From: a bacterium
GTDB taxonomy: Bacteria; Bacillota; Clostridia; Lachnospirales; Lachnospiraceae
Direction: 5' to 3'
DNA: 64,000 bases
NCBI GenBank assembly: GCA_023663725.1
Contig: JAMPGX010000002.1
Span: 106,572 to 170,571, forward strand
The stretch's first letter is position 1. Each line of letters starts with the position of its first letter. The position numbers and the translations under genes were made by a program. The notes below the pieces were generated by a model. It ran no database searches. It was not told the DNA's origin and was given only the letters and a program-made list of their open reading frames with translations. Of the stretch, positions 1-8,159 are shown piece by piece.

Positions 1-1023
1 GCTGTTCTAAATGCGACGTGGTGGCTGACCTATGCAACGATGACCTGCCAGTGGGTTGACCGTCTTTATATGGCCGGTATTCTTGTGGCCGCCATCTGTA
101 TATTTGGAAAACGGCTATGTCTTCAGAGGGCGGTTGCCAGGATGGAAAAGGTTCTCTGGGAAGGCACCCGAATCCGTGTCACAGACATGAATATCACGCC
201 GTTTGCGGTCGGATTGCTGAGGCCGGAGATCGTGATTCCCCAGGTGATGCTGGAAAGCTATGACAGAGAAGAACTGAGAGTCATTGTGCGGCATGAGCAG
301 ACACATATCCGGCTGGGGCATTTATGGGCTGGCTTTGTATGGGATATCCTGCGGTGCCTTTTGTGGGTAAACCCGCTTCTCACTGTGATTCAGAAACAAT
401 ATCGGGCGGATATGGAGGATATCTGCGACAGGGTGTGCATACAAAACGGTGGGAGGACGGCGCAGGAATATGGGCAGATATTGCTGAAATCCCTGAAAGT
501 GCTGCGCTCTGAATCGGAGGGCCTGCTGTCTGCCGTCACCTACGCGGGGGAAGGGGAATACAGGGATGTGAGACGGCGGATGATTGAGATTGTCAGTTTC
601 CGTCCATACCGGAAGAAGCTGTGCATAGGCATGGCTGTCGCAGCCGTTTTGAGTTTTGCGGCCATACTGCTGGCGATACATACCCATTCCTATGCCCGTT
701 GCAATGAAAGTGTAGATATCATGGTTGGATGTTTTGACGGAAAACCGGAAATTGTCTCCCATGATACCGAACAGCTAAGCCGGATGATTTCGTATGATGA
801 CAGATATGTCTATGTCGAGCGGGAGGCCTTCGAGAGTTTTCTGGAGGAAAACGGTGTTCACGGGGAAATATGGCTTGTCTTTGGCGGTTTTTATAAGCTG
901 CCGGGGCTCGGCGGCGCAGCGGAGGCCTGTATTTACGAAAACAGTTCAGGGGACAGCGTGATACAACTCCCGTATGAGAGCATAAGAGGGAATTGGTATT
1001 TGGAACTGCTCAGGTGGCTATAG
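1..1023 (+). CDS. M56-family (BlaR1/MecR1-like) membrane metallopeptidase, 5' end missing
   Basis: The reading frame is open from base 1, so the true start lies upstream; the first internal ATG is at 40. From that ATG the protein has 327 residues. A zinc peptidase HExxH motif (HEQTH) lies near residue 85, followed by an acidic stretch (RADMEDICD) of the kind that supplies the third ligand in M56 peptidases. A transmembrane helix (about residues 197-217, GMAVAAVLSFAAILLAI) leads to a C-terminal extracellular part of about 110 residues with no recognisable penicillin-binding domain. In the family, such proteins sense a cell-wall signal and cleave a BlaI/MecI-type repressor; a repressor gene would be expected just upstream, outside the window. 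The substrate and signal are unknown. The M56 assignment is firm; a role in beta-lactam response is not shown. Confidence 0.8.
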   Translation, partial: AVLNATWWLTYATMTCQWVDRLYMAGILVAAICIFGKRLCLQRAVARMEKVLWEGTRIRVTDMNITPFAVGLLRPEIVIPQVMLESYDREELRVIVRHEQTHIRLGHLWAGFVWDILRCLLWVNPLLTVIQKQYRADMEDICDRVCIQNGGRTAQEYGQILLKSLKVLRSESEGLLSAVTYAGEGEYRDVRRRMIEIVSFRPYRKKLCIGMAVAAVLSFAAILLAIHTHSYARCNESVDIMVGCFDGKPEIVSHDTEQLSRMISYDDRYVYVEREAFESFLEENGVHGEIWLVFGGFYKLPGLGGAAEACIYENSSGDSVIQLPYESIRGNWYLELLRWL

Positions 1024-1055
1024 GCTTTAAGTGATGCGATGGTGAAAGGATGGTA

Positions 1056-1832
1056 ATGGAGATGAATGGTATTGATTATGTAGGTGGAACACAGAGTTAC
1101 AGCAGCTATGCGGCACAGAGCACGACAGGAGGCAGCGCTGCAAACAGCGTGAAAAAGAGGGAGACAGAGCAAACGCAGGAGATGCCCTGTCGATCCAAGA
1201 GTTCAGCGGAGTATGCGAAGGAGCTGGCCAAACTGGTTCCGAGCGCAGAGTTTAAGGTTGGGAATACATTTTCGTCGGCCAAAAGGGGCATTACGCTGAC
1301 TGTCAATCCGCAGCTTATCGAAAAAATGCAAAACGATCCGGAGAAGGAAAAGGATATGAAGGATCTGATCAAAGGCGTTGAATCGGCGGTAAATATGCTG
1401 GAAAGCGTCAATAAAGGCAGCGGTTGGACAGTTGTATACAAGCATTGTTATATAGATGAAAATGGGAAGTTTTGGTCTGTCGCGTACCTCAGAAACGACT
1501 TTATGCTGAACATGAGCGACAAGCTCCGTGAGGAGAGAAGGAAAAATGCGGAGAAGCTGATTGAAAAGACGAGAGAAAAGGCAGCGGATAAGAAAGAGGA
1601 ATTGCAGGAGGAATTAGAAGACAGGCAAGCTGAAAAAGCAGAGGAAGAGAAAGCTACCAACAAGGCAGAACAGCTTATTGAGGATAAGCTTGCTCATTCC
1701 AAGGATGGCCTGGTCTATCTGAATGATGAGGAGATGAAGGCCATCCTGGAAGCTATAAAAGAGGATGAAAAAGAGCAGATTGCAGCAAAAGGACAGATGG
1801 CCGTCGGCGCAAATCTGGATGTAAGGATATAG
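1056..1832 (+). CDS. DUF6033-like coiled-coil protein of unknown function
   Basis: The product is about 258 residues. I place the start at the ATG at 1056 because AAAGG lies six bases before it; an ATG at 1050 has no room for a ribosome binding site. The N-terminus is Ser/Tyr/Gly-rich and low in complexity. The middle holds a compact region with VGNTFSSAKRG and VVYKHCYIDENGKFWSVAYL. Residues of about 150-220 are a highly charged Glu/Lys coiled coil. There is no signal peptide or membrane segment. Proteins of this shape are common in Lachnospiraceae and I associate them with DUF6033, from memory only. The gene follows the M56 peptidase by a short gap on the same strand, but nothing shows that they work together. 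Confidence 0.6.
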   Translation: MEMNGIDYVGGTQSYSSYAAQSTTGGSAANSVKKRETEQTQEMPCRSKSSAEYAKELAKLVPSAEFKVGNTFSSAKRGITLTVNPQLIEKMQNDPEKEKDMKDLIKGVESAVNMLESVNKGSGWTVVYKHCYIDENGKFWSVAYLRNDFMLNMSDKLREERRKNAEKLIEKTREKAADKKEELQEELEDRQAEKAEEEKATNKAEQLIEDKLAHSKDGLVYLNDEEMKAILEAIKEDEKEQIAAKGQMAVGANLDVRI

Positions 1833-1837
1833 AAAAT

Positions 1838-2902
1838 CTAGCATATTCCCGCGTAGTGTATGATCAGCAAGGCTCTGAACGTGATATCGCATTGCCTGCG
1901 TATTTTGGCCCGCCAGTCCGTCTCCAGTTGCGCGCCAAAATACGGCGACCAACCTCTGAATTCGCCGTCATATGTCTCGACAGAGCAGATGCCGTCCTCG
2001 CGGATGTTGTCTGCGATAAATGCCACCTCCTCCCTGAGCTGTGGCAGAGCATGATATAGGCCGCAGCGACATAGCCATTCAACCTTCTCCAGATTGGTCC
2101 TGCGCACTCCGTCGTCCGTGTGGCGGTTCAGGCCGTTGCCGGAGATAGAGTAGCCCTCGTTCAGCAGCCAGCACGGTCCCACGGCGTGATTGCCCACCCA
2201 GCATCCCACTGGCGTATCTATGATTTCTTGCCGATCTGTTCTCATCAGCCGCCGAAACGCCTGTGCAAGCATGGCGGTATTTGCCTCGTTTTTCCATTGA
2301 TCGGCAGTGAACGCCAGCATTTCCAGGTGGTATCTGCAGGGCCATCTTTCGTTCTTGTTGAAAAGCCGCCCTTTCTTAACAGGACGGGAGACGTCAAAAA
2401 TGGAATCCACCTGCGTCACTCTCCGAAAGGATTCCAGAGAAAGCTGAATCTGTGGGGAGATATCAATCACATCGTCATAGTGAGCCCTGGCAATGCAGGC
2501 GCACCGGATGATATTCTGGCCCTGTGCGGGGATTTCAAACTCATTCCAGTACTGTCCTCTGGTCCCATAGCACTCATCTGTCAACTCTGTGGTGACATAG
2601 GCGTCCATGGCCCGATTCAGGAGAGACGTCCCCTTCAGCCCCTTTTCTCCCAGATATTTGGTGCCGGTTTCCTGGTTGTCATACTGACCGGCATTTTTGT
2701 TGCTGCCGTGAAAGCCCAGTCCAATCCATCCGTTATCCAACTGCTTGTCGCTGATAAAGCGGACTATTTTCTCGTTCAGTATCTGCTCCTGCAAGGATTT
2801 TTCTTCCTCTTCGGTGATAGAATGCAGGATCTCCTTTTTGATTCTCAACTGAATCGACGGATTGGCATGAGTCAATAAAAAGTCAATCATCTTTTGCTTC
2901 AT
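1838..2902 (-). CDS. Hypothetical protein, possibly an alpha/alpha-toroid (terpene-cyclase-like) fold
   Basis: This gene of about 354 residues runs against the preceding gene. The frame stays open up to 2980, but I choose the ATG at 2902 (MKQKMIDFLLTH) because AAGGGA lies upstream of it, and TATAAT on the reverse strand (2968-2963) overlaps the longer start. The sequence has regularly spaced helical segments and a QLDNGWIGLGFHG stretch like the Q-x-D-G-x-W turns of prenyltransferase and squalene-cyclase-like toroids. No catalytic DxDD or zinc motif is visible, so an enzymatic role cannot be claimed. No signal peptide or membrane helix is seen. It stands alone, with neighbours on the opposite strand. 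Confidence 0.55.
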   Translation of the reverse strand: MKQKMIDFLLTHANPSIQLRIKKEILHSITEEEEKSLQEQILNEKIVRFISDKQLDNGWIGLGFHGSNKNAGQYDNQETGTKYLGEKGLKGTSLLNRAMDAYVTTELTDECYGTRGQYWNEFEIPAQGQNIIRCACIARAHYDDVIDISPQIQLSLESFRRVTQVDSIFDVSRPVKKGRLFNKNERWPCRYHLEMLAFTADQWKNEANTAMLAQAFRRLMRTDRQEIIDTPVGCWVGNHAVGPCWLLNEGYSISGNGLNRHTDDGVRRTNLEKVEWLCRCGLYHALPQLREEVAFIADNIREDGICSVETYDGEFRGWSPYFGAQLETDWRAKIRRQCDITFRALLIIHYAGIC

Positions 2903-3166
2903 AACAAACGAATTCCCTTTTCTTATTTTGCCACATAAAATAATCGGTTTTGTCCTTGACTCATTATAGCATATCTTCACTGAGTATTAATTGATATATT
3001 TTGCGGATTTCTCGATGCGGATTTGAAAATGGCTTCTTGTTTTTCAGGATAACTATTGTATTTTATCCCAGAGAAGGAGTAGACAGCTCTGAGAAGTTAA
3101 GGTAGAATAAAGTCAGTTATGTATTGGTAATGAAAAATAATGGATGTGCAAGGAGGGAAAAATAGA

Positions 3167-4078
3167 ATGGGTAGATACAGGTTCGTGAAAATTGCCTTGT
3201 GGTGTTGCTCTCTTATGCTGGTTCTTGTGCTGACCGTGGGATGTAGTTCAGGAACGGCTTCAGGAGAGTCGGAGCGGCCGGAAATGACGGAACAGTCCGG
3301 CGCTCAGAGCAACAGTTATTTGACGGTGACAGAGGTCAGCGCGGTTGTTTTGGCGAATGCAGGGCTTGCGGAGGAGGATGTCCGTTTTGTACGGTTTCAA
3401 CTGGATTTGGAAGACGGTATTTCCGAGTACGATATCGAGTTCATCAGCGCGGACGCTCAGTATGATTATACGGTGAACGCCGTGACGGGGGAAATACTCT
3501 CCATGAAGTGTGAGGTGGGCGGCTATGATCTGAACGATATAGGCCAGATCAATAATGATCAGGTCAATATTGACCTAGGAGCCGTGCTCCAGACTCCGCT
3601 TCCGAGCGGAAATCCCCAGTCGGAAGACGAGGGGCAGTATATTGGCGTTGAAGCGGCCCGGCAGATTGCGCTGAAGCATGCGGGCCTGGATGATAGTGAT
3701 GTGGGCTCTGTGCATGCCAAACTGGAATTGGAGGATGGGATATGGCAGTATGATGTGGAATTTCGACAGGATAATACGGAGTATGACTATGATATCAACG
3801 CGATAACCGGTGAGATTCTCTCCTTCGATCACGAGGCGGAATATTTTCATCAGGGCGCAGACGACAGCGGGCAGATTACAGAGGATATGGCCAGGAAGAT
3901 TGCCCTGGACTACGCGGGCGTGGTTGAGAAAGATGCGCAGTATATGGAGAGTAAGCTTGACTATGATGACGGTCGGGCAGTATATGAGGTGGAGTGGCAC
4001 ATGGGGCAGACGGAGTTTTCCTGTGACGTGGATGCTGCCACAGGTGAGGTTCTCAGCTTTGAGAAGGACTTTAACTGA
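3167..4078 (+). CDS. Lipoprotein with three PepSY domains
   Basis: The 303-residue product starts at ATG 3167, ten bases after AGGAGG (3151-3156); the longer frame from 3140 lacks a ribosome binding site. A hydrophobic signal ends in the lipobox LTVGC, with lipidated Cys at residue 26. After a Ser/Glu-rich linker come three tandem PepSY units (roughly residues 52-112, 158-216 and 236-303), each with the pattern A-x-x-x-A-L-x-x-A-G...LDLEDG-x-x-x-YDIEF...YDY-x-V-N-A-x-T-G-E-I-L. PepSY domains are thought to bind or inhibit peptidases or to act in envelope sensing. The protein should be tethered outside the membrane. The triple repeat suggests internal duplication. The substrate is unknown. Confidence 0.8.
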   Translation: MGRYRFVKIALWCCSLMLVLVLTVGCSSGTASGESERPEMTEQSGAQSNSYLTVTEVSAVVLANAGLAEEDVRFVRFQLDLEDGISEYDIEFISADAQYDYTVNAVTGEILSMKCEVGGYDLNDIGQINNDQVNIDLGAVLQTPLPSGNPQSEDEGQYIGVEAARQIALKHAGLDDSDVGSVHAKLELEDGIWQYDVEFRQDNTEYDYDINAITGEILSFDHEAEYFHQGADDSGQITEDMARKIALDYAGVVEKDAQYMESKLDYDDGRAVYEVEWHMGQTEFSCDVDAATGEVLSFEKDFN

Positions 4079-4093
4079 ATCAAGATAACGTTA

Positions 4094-4122
4094 TTGACAT
4101 TCGGCGCCATTTCCTCTATACT
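4094..4122 (+). promoter_or_regulatory. Promoter of the thiamine operon
   Basis: TTGACA (4094-4099), a 17-base spacer and TATACT (4117-4122) make a near-consensus sigma-A promoter about 55 bases before the TPP riboswitch. Predicted from sequence only. Confidence 0.7.
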
Positions 4123-4177
4123 GATATTCAGGCAGGGAGACCTGTGCATAGAAAATTAAATATATTTATGATATGTG

Positions 4178-4260
4178 TTTGCGAGGGAACTGAACAAGTT
4201 GAAAAAGGTTAAGACCTGACCTCTGGACCTGTCGGCTAATACCGGCGTAGGGAAGCAATT
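4178..4260 (+). ncRNA. TPP riboswitch (THI box), divergent 5' half
   Basis: The 3' half is nearly canonical: GACCT then GGACCTG then a hairpin with CTAATACCGG, then CGTAGGGAAGC. The 5' half aligns as GAGGGAAC, a stem AACT/AGTT, and TTGAAA where most THI boxes have CTGAGA; a small AGGTTAAGACCT hairpin stands at the P3a position. TTGC (about 4179-4182) and GCAA (about 4254-4257) can close P1. Three thiamine genes follow directly, and an intrinsic terminator lies 25 bases downstream, so the expected mode is transcription termination when thiamine pyrophosphate binds. Context makes the identity secure; ligand affinity could be altered by the changed core. Confidence 0.85.
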
Positions 4261-4283
4261 TCTTACGCTGTGTTGCGCCTGAA

Positions 4284-4318
4284 AGAGCTTCTGATAATAT
4301 TGGAAGCTCTATTTTTTT
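4284..4318 (+). terminator. Riboswitch-controlled intrinsic terminator
   Basis: AGAGCTTC (4284-4291) pairs with GAAGCTCT (4303-4310), followed by a run of seven T (4312-4318). It lies directly after the TPP aptamer and before tenA, the usual place of the expression platform. Confidence 0.85.
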
Positions 4319-4500
4319 ACCCTTTAGAGCTATCGCGCAGCGATTTTATTAGGAGCTTTTTTGAATTGTCAAGTTGGATGGTAAAGTCGCGAAGGCGCAC
4401 GAGAGAAATTTTCATGAGTGTGTTTTCGAATGAAAGTTTCTCTCATGAGGGCGTGCCGAAGGGACTTTACCCTTTAGAGCTATCGCGCAGCGATTTTATT
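4316..4500 (+). repeat. Leader hairpin element, copy 1, flanked by 35-bp direct repeats
   Basis: Bases 4316-4350 and 4466-4500 are identical. Each contains CCCTTTAGAG and the palindrome ATCGCGCAGCGAT (4332-4344 and 4482-4494). Between them a long imperfect hairpin runs from GTAAAGTC (4381-4388) to GACTTTAC (4463-4470), with inner pairing GAGAGAAA/TTTCTCTC and TTTCAT/ATGAAAG. The tail ends two bases before the tenA ribosome binding site. Related copies lie at 16563-16797, 32552-32658 and 45272-45300. A 77-codon frame across it is only a translation of the repeat. Confidence 0.8.
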
Positions 4501-4515
4501 TAGGAGGAATGAGAG

Positions 4516-5187
4516 ATGTCATTTATGAAAGAGCTCTTCGAGCAGAATAAGCCTATCTGGGACGACTGTATCGCTACCTCGTTTGTGCAGGATATGAAGA
4601 GCGGGGCTCTCCCCATCGAGGATTTCAGGGAATACCTGATTCAGGACAGTATCTATCTGAAGCATTATGCTCGTGTCTATGGGAAAGCCATCTACCATGC
4701 GGCGACACTGAGGGAAATCCAACTTTACTACTCCATGCTGAGCTTTGTCACGGATACGGAGTCGGCGGTCCGCCTGAACTATCTGCGACAATTCGGCATG
4801 ACTGACGATGATGTGGAATGGATTGCTCCGCTTCCGGAAACCCAGAATTACATCGATTTTCTGTCTGAGACGGCGGAGCGCGGAGATAGACGCGAGATAC
4901 TTATGGCGCTGCTTCCCTGTATGTTGAGCTATAGCTATATCTTTCAACGGCTTGCGGACGAGCCGGAAAGTCGGAATTCAAGATATTGGGATTTTATTGA
5001 GGATTACGCGGACAGGCGATATGCGCTGAGCTGCAGGGAGTGGAGCGACTACGCGGAGCGAATATGCGGAAATCTTCCCCAGGAGGCGAAAGGGAGGCTG
5101 GCCTGTATCTTCGAGAGAGCCAGTTATCTGGAACTCGATTTCTGGAATATGGTATACCGAGAAAAAGAAAAGGAGATGATCCCATGA
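4516..5187 (+). CDS. tenA: TenA-family thiaminase II (aminopyrimidine aminohydrolase)
   Basis: The 223-residue product starts at ATG 4516, eight bases after AGGAGG (4502-4507). TenA enzymes hydrolyse the amino group of degraded thiamine pyrimidine, returning HMP to thiamine synthesis in the cytoplasm. The all-helical TenA pattern is clear: FREYLIQDSIYLKHYARVYG near residues 37-56, Asp44, Cys135 (LLPCMLSYSYI) and Glu206 (YLELDFW). Asp44, Cys135 and Glu205 are the catalytic residues reported for the Bacillus subtilis enzyme. The gene is first in the operon behind the TPP riboswitch and overlaps thiD by four bases (ATGA), which points to coupled translation. Length is normal for the family. Confidence 0.93.
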   Translation: MSFMKELFEQNKPIWDDCIATSFVQDMKSGALPIEDFREYLIQDSIYLKHYARVYGKAIYHAATLREIQLYYSMLSFVTDTESAVRLNYLRQFGMTDDDVEWIAPLPETQNYIDFLSETAERGDRREILMALLPCMLSYSYIFQRLADEPESRNSRYWDFIEDYADRRYALSCREWSDYAERICGNLPQEAKGRLACIFERASYLELDFWNMVYREKEKEMIP

Positions 5188-6005
5188 AGAAAGTACTGTG
5201 CATCGCAGGGTCCGACTGCAGCGGCGGCGCGGGTATACAGGCAGATATTAAGACATGTTCTGCGCACGGCGTGTTTGGCATGAGCGTGATCGTATCCGTT
5301 GTGGCGGAGAATACGAGCAGGGTGATTGACATTGAGAATGTCAGTCCGGAGATGATTGGCAGGCAGATTGATGCCGTCTTTGAGGATATTGAGGTTGACG
5401 CAGTCAAGATCGGTATGCTTTCCACAGCGGACTGTATGAACGCGGTAGCTGCAAAACTGCAGTTCTATCGACCGTCTAATGTTGTCATTGATCCGGTCAT
5501 GTTTGCGAAGAATGGCTGCCCGCTGATGGACGCCGCGGCAATCAGGACATTGACTGGAACCGTGATTCCCCTTGCGGATGTGTTGACGCCGAATATTCCG
5601 GAAGCGGAGAAAATAACAGGAATCCGTATCCGCTGCGTCGCGGACATGGAGGAGGCTGCGAGAGCAATCTGCGCGATGGGCAGCAGGGCGGTTGTTGTCA
5701 AGGGTGGCCACGCCGCGGGGAATGCGGTGGATGTGTTGTTTGACGGTAAGGAGTTCCATCATTACAGCGCTGAGCGCATCGATACGAAGAATACGCATGG
5801 AACGGGCTGTACATTTTCCTCCGCGGTGGCATCGCAGCTTGCAAGAGGTCTGAGCATACGGGAGGCAGTCTCAAAAGCCAAGGATTATGTGACGATGGCA
5901 ATTGCTCATTCCCTTGACATCGGAAAAGGCTGTGGTCCGACAAACCATTTTTGGAGTCTCTACCAATATGGGCTGGGGGAAGAAACGGAGAGGGAGGGGC
6001 TGTGA
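5184..6005 (+). CDS. thiD: Hydroxymethylpyrimidine/phosphomethylpyrimidine kinase
   Basis: The 273-residue ribokinase-fold enzyme phosphorylates HMP and then HMP-P to HMP-PP, the pyrimidine donor for thiamine. Visible motifs are AGSDCSGGAGIQADIKT at the N-terminus, VIDPVMFAKNG, LTPNIPEAEKITG, VVVKGGH and the anion-hole/catalytic stretch HGTGCTFSSAVAS. The start at ATG 5184 overlaps the tenA stop; the frame is open further upstream, but that part only shadows tenA. It receives HMP from TenA and feeds ThiE downstream. Cytoplasmic. Normal length. Confidence 0.95.
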   Translation: MKKVLCIAGSDCSGGAGIQADIKTCSAHGVFGMSVIVSVVAENTSRVIDIENVSPEMIGRQIDAVFEDIEVDAVKIGMLSTADCMNAVAAKLQFYRPSNVVIDPVMFAKNGCPLMDAAAIRTLTGTVIPLADVLTPNIPEAEKITGIRIRCVADMEEAARAICAMGSRAVVVKGGHAAGNAVDVLFDGKEFHHYSAERIDTKNTHGTGCTFSSAVASQLARGLSIREAVSKAKDYVTMAIAHSLDIGKGCGPTNHFWSLYQYGLGEETEREGL

Positions 6006-6009
6006 AAAA

Positions 6010-6639
6010 ATGAGACCGGATTATACTTTATATCTTGTAACAGATCGCCGGCGTATGAGCGCCGCAACCTTGGGAGACGCGGTGGAGCAGGCTATCCTTG
6101 GTGGATGTACGATGGTACAGCTCAGGGAAAAGGATATTTCTTCGCTGGATTTTTATACCCTGGCAGTGGAGATCAAGAGGGTAACAGACAGATATCAGAT
6201 ACCGCTTATCATAAACGACCGCCTTGATATCGCTGTGGCAGTGGGAGCAGCGGGGGTACATATCGGGCAGAGGGATATACCGGCGGATATTGCCCGCAGG
6301 GTGGTCGGCAGAGATATGCTGCTGGGCGTCTCCGCCGGTTCTGTGAGGGAAGCCTTGGAAGCCGCGGAAGCTGGGGCTGATTATCTGGGGGTGGGGGCGA
6401 TGTTTCCCACTGGCACCAAGCCGGATGCGGGCCGCGTATCTATGCAGGAATTGGGAGAAATCCGTGGGGCGGTTGCTCTGCCGATTGTTGTGATCGGCGG
6501 CATCAGCAGGGAAAATGCGATGCTTTTCAGACCCATGGGAATTGACGGCCTGGCTGTTGTCTCGGCGGTCATTGCACAGACCGACATTCAAGCGTCGGCG
6601 GCCACATTGAGGTCGCTGTTTTTGTCAGGGAGGGCATGA
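6010..6639 (+). CDS. thiE: Thiamine-phosphate synthase
   Basis: The 209-residue TIM-barrel enzyme joins HMP-PP with hydroxyethylthiazole phosphate to give thiamine phosphate. Motifs include YLVTDRR, MVQLREKD, LIINDRLDIA, GVHIGQRD, GVSAGS, GADYLGVGAMFPTGTKPDAG and VVIGGIS. The ATG at 6010 follows the thiD stop by four bases, and its ribosome binding site (GGGAGGGG) lies in the end of thiD. No thiM or thiazole-synthesis gene is in the window, so the thiazole half must come from elsewhere. The operon ends here; the next gene converges. Confidence 0.95.
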   Translation: MRPDYTLYLVTDRRRMSAATLGDAVEQAILGGCTMVQLREKDISSLDFYTLAVEIKRVTDRYQIPLIINDRLDIAVAVGAAGVHIGQRDIPADIARRVVGRDMLLGVSAGSVREALEAAEAGADYLGVGAMFPTGTKPDAGRVSMQELGEIRGAVALPIVVIGGISRENAMLFRPMGIDGLAVVSAVIAQTDIQASAATLRSLFLSGRA

Positions 6640-6655
6640 GCGCACTGCGCGGGGC

Positions 6656-8050
6656 TTATACAAAGAATTCCATTGCGCTGCCTTCCAATATCTCTTTTAA
6701 TATGAGCAAGCCTTTTCTCAAATCATCTTCCGTCTCGGGTGAAGTGACAGACACCCGAATGTAAGATGATTTTTTGTTGCTCTGCATCGCAAATCTGTGG
6801 GAGCCCAGGACATGGACGCCCTTTTGCAGAGCCAGAACCTCGGCTTCCTCGCTGGTCAGACGGTCGGGGAGGGGGAGCCAGTAGAAGAAGCGGGTAAGGC
6901 CGTCCAACGCAGTGCGACTGAAAATGGTCTGGAAGATACGGTTCCGCTTTTGCGCGAGAGCTATCTTGGTCTGGACAATATGAAATGCCTTACCGCTCTC
7001 TATCAACTCGGCGATGATCTCAGCGTTCAGGGAAACGGTTTTCAGATTGATGCTGAGCATGCCAGCGACAAGGGATTCCCGATATCTTGCGGGAAATGCC
7101 AGGAAAGCGACGCGCAGTCCGGCGCACAGGGATTTGGAGATGCTGCAGATATGGACGGTCCGCTCTGGGAGCAGGGAAAAGAACGACTTAACGTCAGGCG
7201 GGGCGAGAAAGGAGTAGATATCGTCTTCGATGACAAGCAGGTCGAAGTCCCGCGCGAGGCTCGTAAGCTCCTGTCTGCGTCTGGCCGGCATGAAGATGCC
7301 GGTGGGATTGCTGCAGGTGGGCATCAGATAGAGTCCTCTGAGCTCCGTGTTTTTACAGACTTGTCTCAGGCAATCAGGGCGCATTCCCTGCTCGTCCATC
7401 TCGACCGCAATCAACTGGATCTGCAGAAAGTTGGCCAATCCCTTGAAATTGGTATAGGTGAATTCGTCCACCGCTATTTTGTCCCCTGCCCTGAAAAGGG
7501 AGATCAGCACGACGGACAGGGCGTTCTGAGCTCCGGCACACAGCAGGAGGTTCTCTTTGACGGCGTCGATTCCATAATGGCGCAGCCATTTCCAGGCGGC
7601 GTTAATCTGGCGTCTGGTTCCCAGGGGATCGCTGTATTCGAGGAGCTTCATAAAATTCGGGTCAGCTGTGATAAGCTGCGCCGCTTCCCCGATATCGCGG
7701 TTACACTCGTAAAAGGGCTTGATCATGCCCATTTCAATAACGGATGACTCTCTGTCGAGAAAGGTGTCCTGAGCGGAAACGCAGGGGGAGACAAAGGTCC
7801 CTTTTCCAGTCACGGCATATAACAGCCCTTTTAACTCGCAGAGCTTGTAGGCTCTGGTGATGGTACTCAGATTCAGGTCCAGAAAATCAGCCAGCTCCCT
7901 CTGCGGCGGAAGCTTCGTATTTTCGGGCAGTATGCCGCTGAGGATATCCTGCTCCAGATGTGCGGCCAGGGATAGATAGTATGGCCTTTTCAGATCGGAT
8001 CTGAGAGGTTTCCATGACATCGGGTAATCTTCAAATGAATTGACGGGCAT
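6656..8050 (-). CDS. MocR/PdxR-type GntR regulator with aminotransferase domain
   Basis: The 464-residue protein fuses an N-terminal GntR winged helix (residues of about 15-85: LAAHLEQDILSG...LPPQRELADFLDLNLSTITRAYKLCELKGLL) to a fold-type I aminotransferase domain. The PLP-binding lysine is in SISKSLCAGLRV, and SNPTG and IEDDIYSFL fit the family. MocR regulators use PLP as effector and commonly control vitamin B6 or amino-acid genes. GGAG precedes ATG 8050. The gene is divergent from an ECF transporter S component, and two palindromes lie across both promoters, so autoregulation and control of the transporter are likely. The effector is inferred from the family. Confidence 0.9.
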   Translation of the reverse strand: MPVNSFEDYPMSWKPLRSDLKRPYYLSLAAHLEQDILSGILPENTKLPPQRELADFLDLNLSTITRAYKLCELKGLLYAVTGKGTFVSPCVSAQDTFLDRESSVIEMGMIKPFYECNRDIGEAAQLITADPNFMKLLEYSDPLGTRRQINAAWKWLRHYGIDAVKENLLLCAGAQNALSVVLISLFRAGDKIAVDEFTYTNFKGLANFLQIQLIAVEMDEQGMRPDCLRQVCKNTELRGLYLMPTCSNPTGIFMPARRRQELTSLARDFDLLVIEDDIYSFLAPPDVKSFFSLLPERTVHICSISKSLCAGLRVAFLAFPARYRESLVAGMLSINLKTVSLNAEIIAELIESGKAFHIVQTKIALAQKRNRIFQTIFSRTALDGLTRFFYWLPLPDRLTSEEAEVLALQKGVHVLGSHRFAMQSNKKSSYIRVSVTSPETEDDLRKGLLILKEILEGSAMEFFV

Positions 8051-8072
8051 TGTCTTTTTCTCTCCTTCAATA

Positions 8073-8124
8073 TTGTATGCAATACAATTCTAACATTGAA
8101 TGCATACAATTACAAGCCTATAAT
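8073..8124. promoter_or_regulatory. Divergent promoters with two palindromic operators (MocR / ECF S component)
   Basis: TTGTATGCAATACAA (8073-8087) and TTGAATGCATACAA (8096-8109) are related palindromes with centres about 22 bases apart, two helical turns. Forward promoter: TTGAAT (8096-8101), 17 bases, TATAAT (8119-8124). Reverse promoter: TTGTAA (8115-8110), 17 bases, TAGAAT (8092-8087). Both operators overlap promoter parts, so one regulator could control both genes. Confidence 0.65.
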
Positions 8125-8159
8125 GAGACATATCATCAAACAGGTTGGAGGAAAAACAG

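Noticed and set aside
4270..4503. 77-codon frame between the riboswitch terminator and tenA
   Set aside because: It only translates the repeat element; the peptide YPLELSRSDFI appears twice because the DNA is repeated, and there is no ribosome binding site.
6640..6656. Terminator between thiE and the converging MocR gene
   Set aside because: Only a short GCGC-ACT-GCGC dyad without a T run is present.
8145..8159. TTG start for the ECF S component
   Set aside because: The TTG overlaps the GGAGG used by the ATG at 8160.
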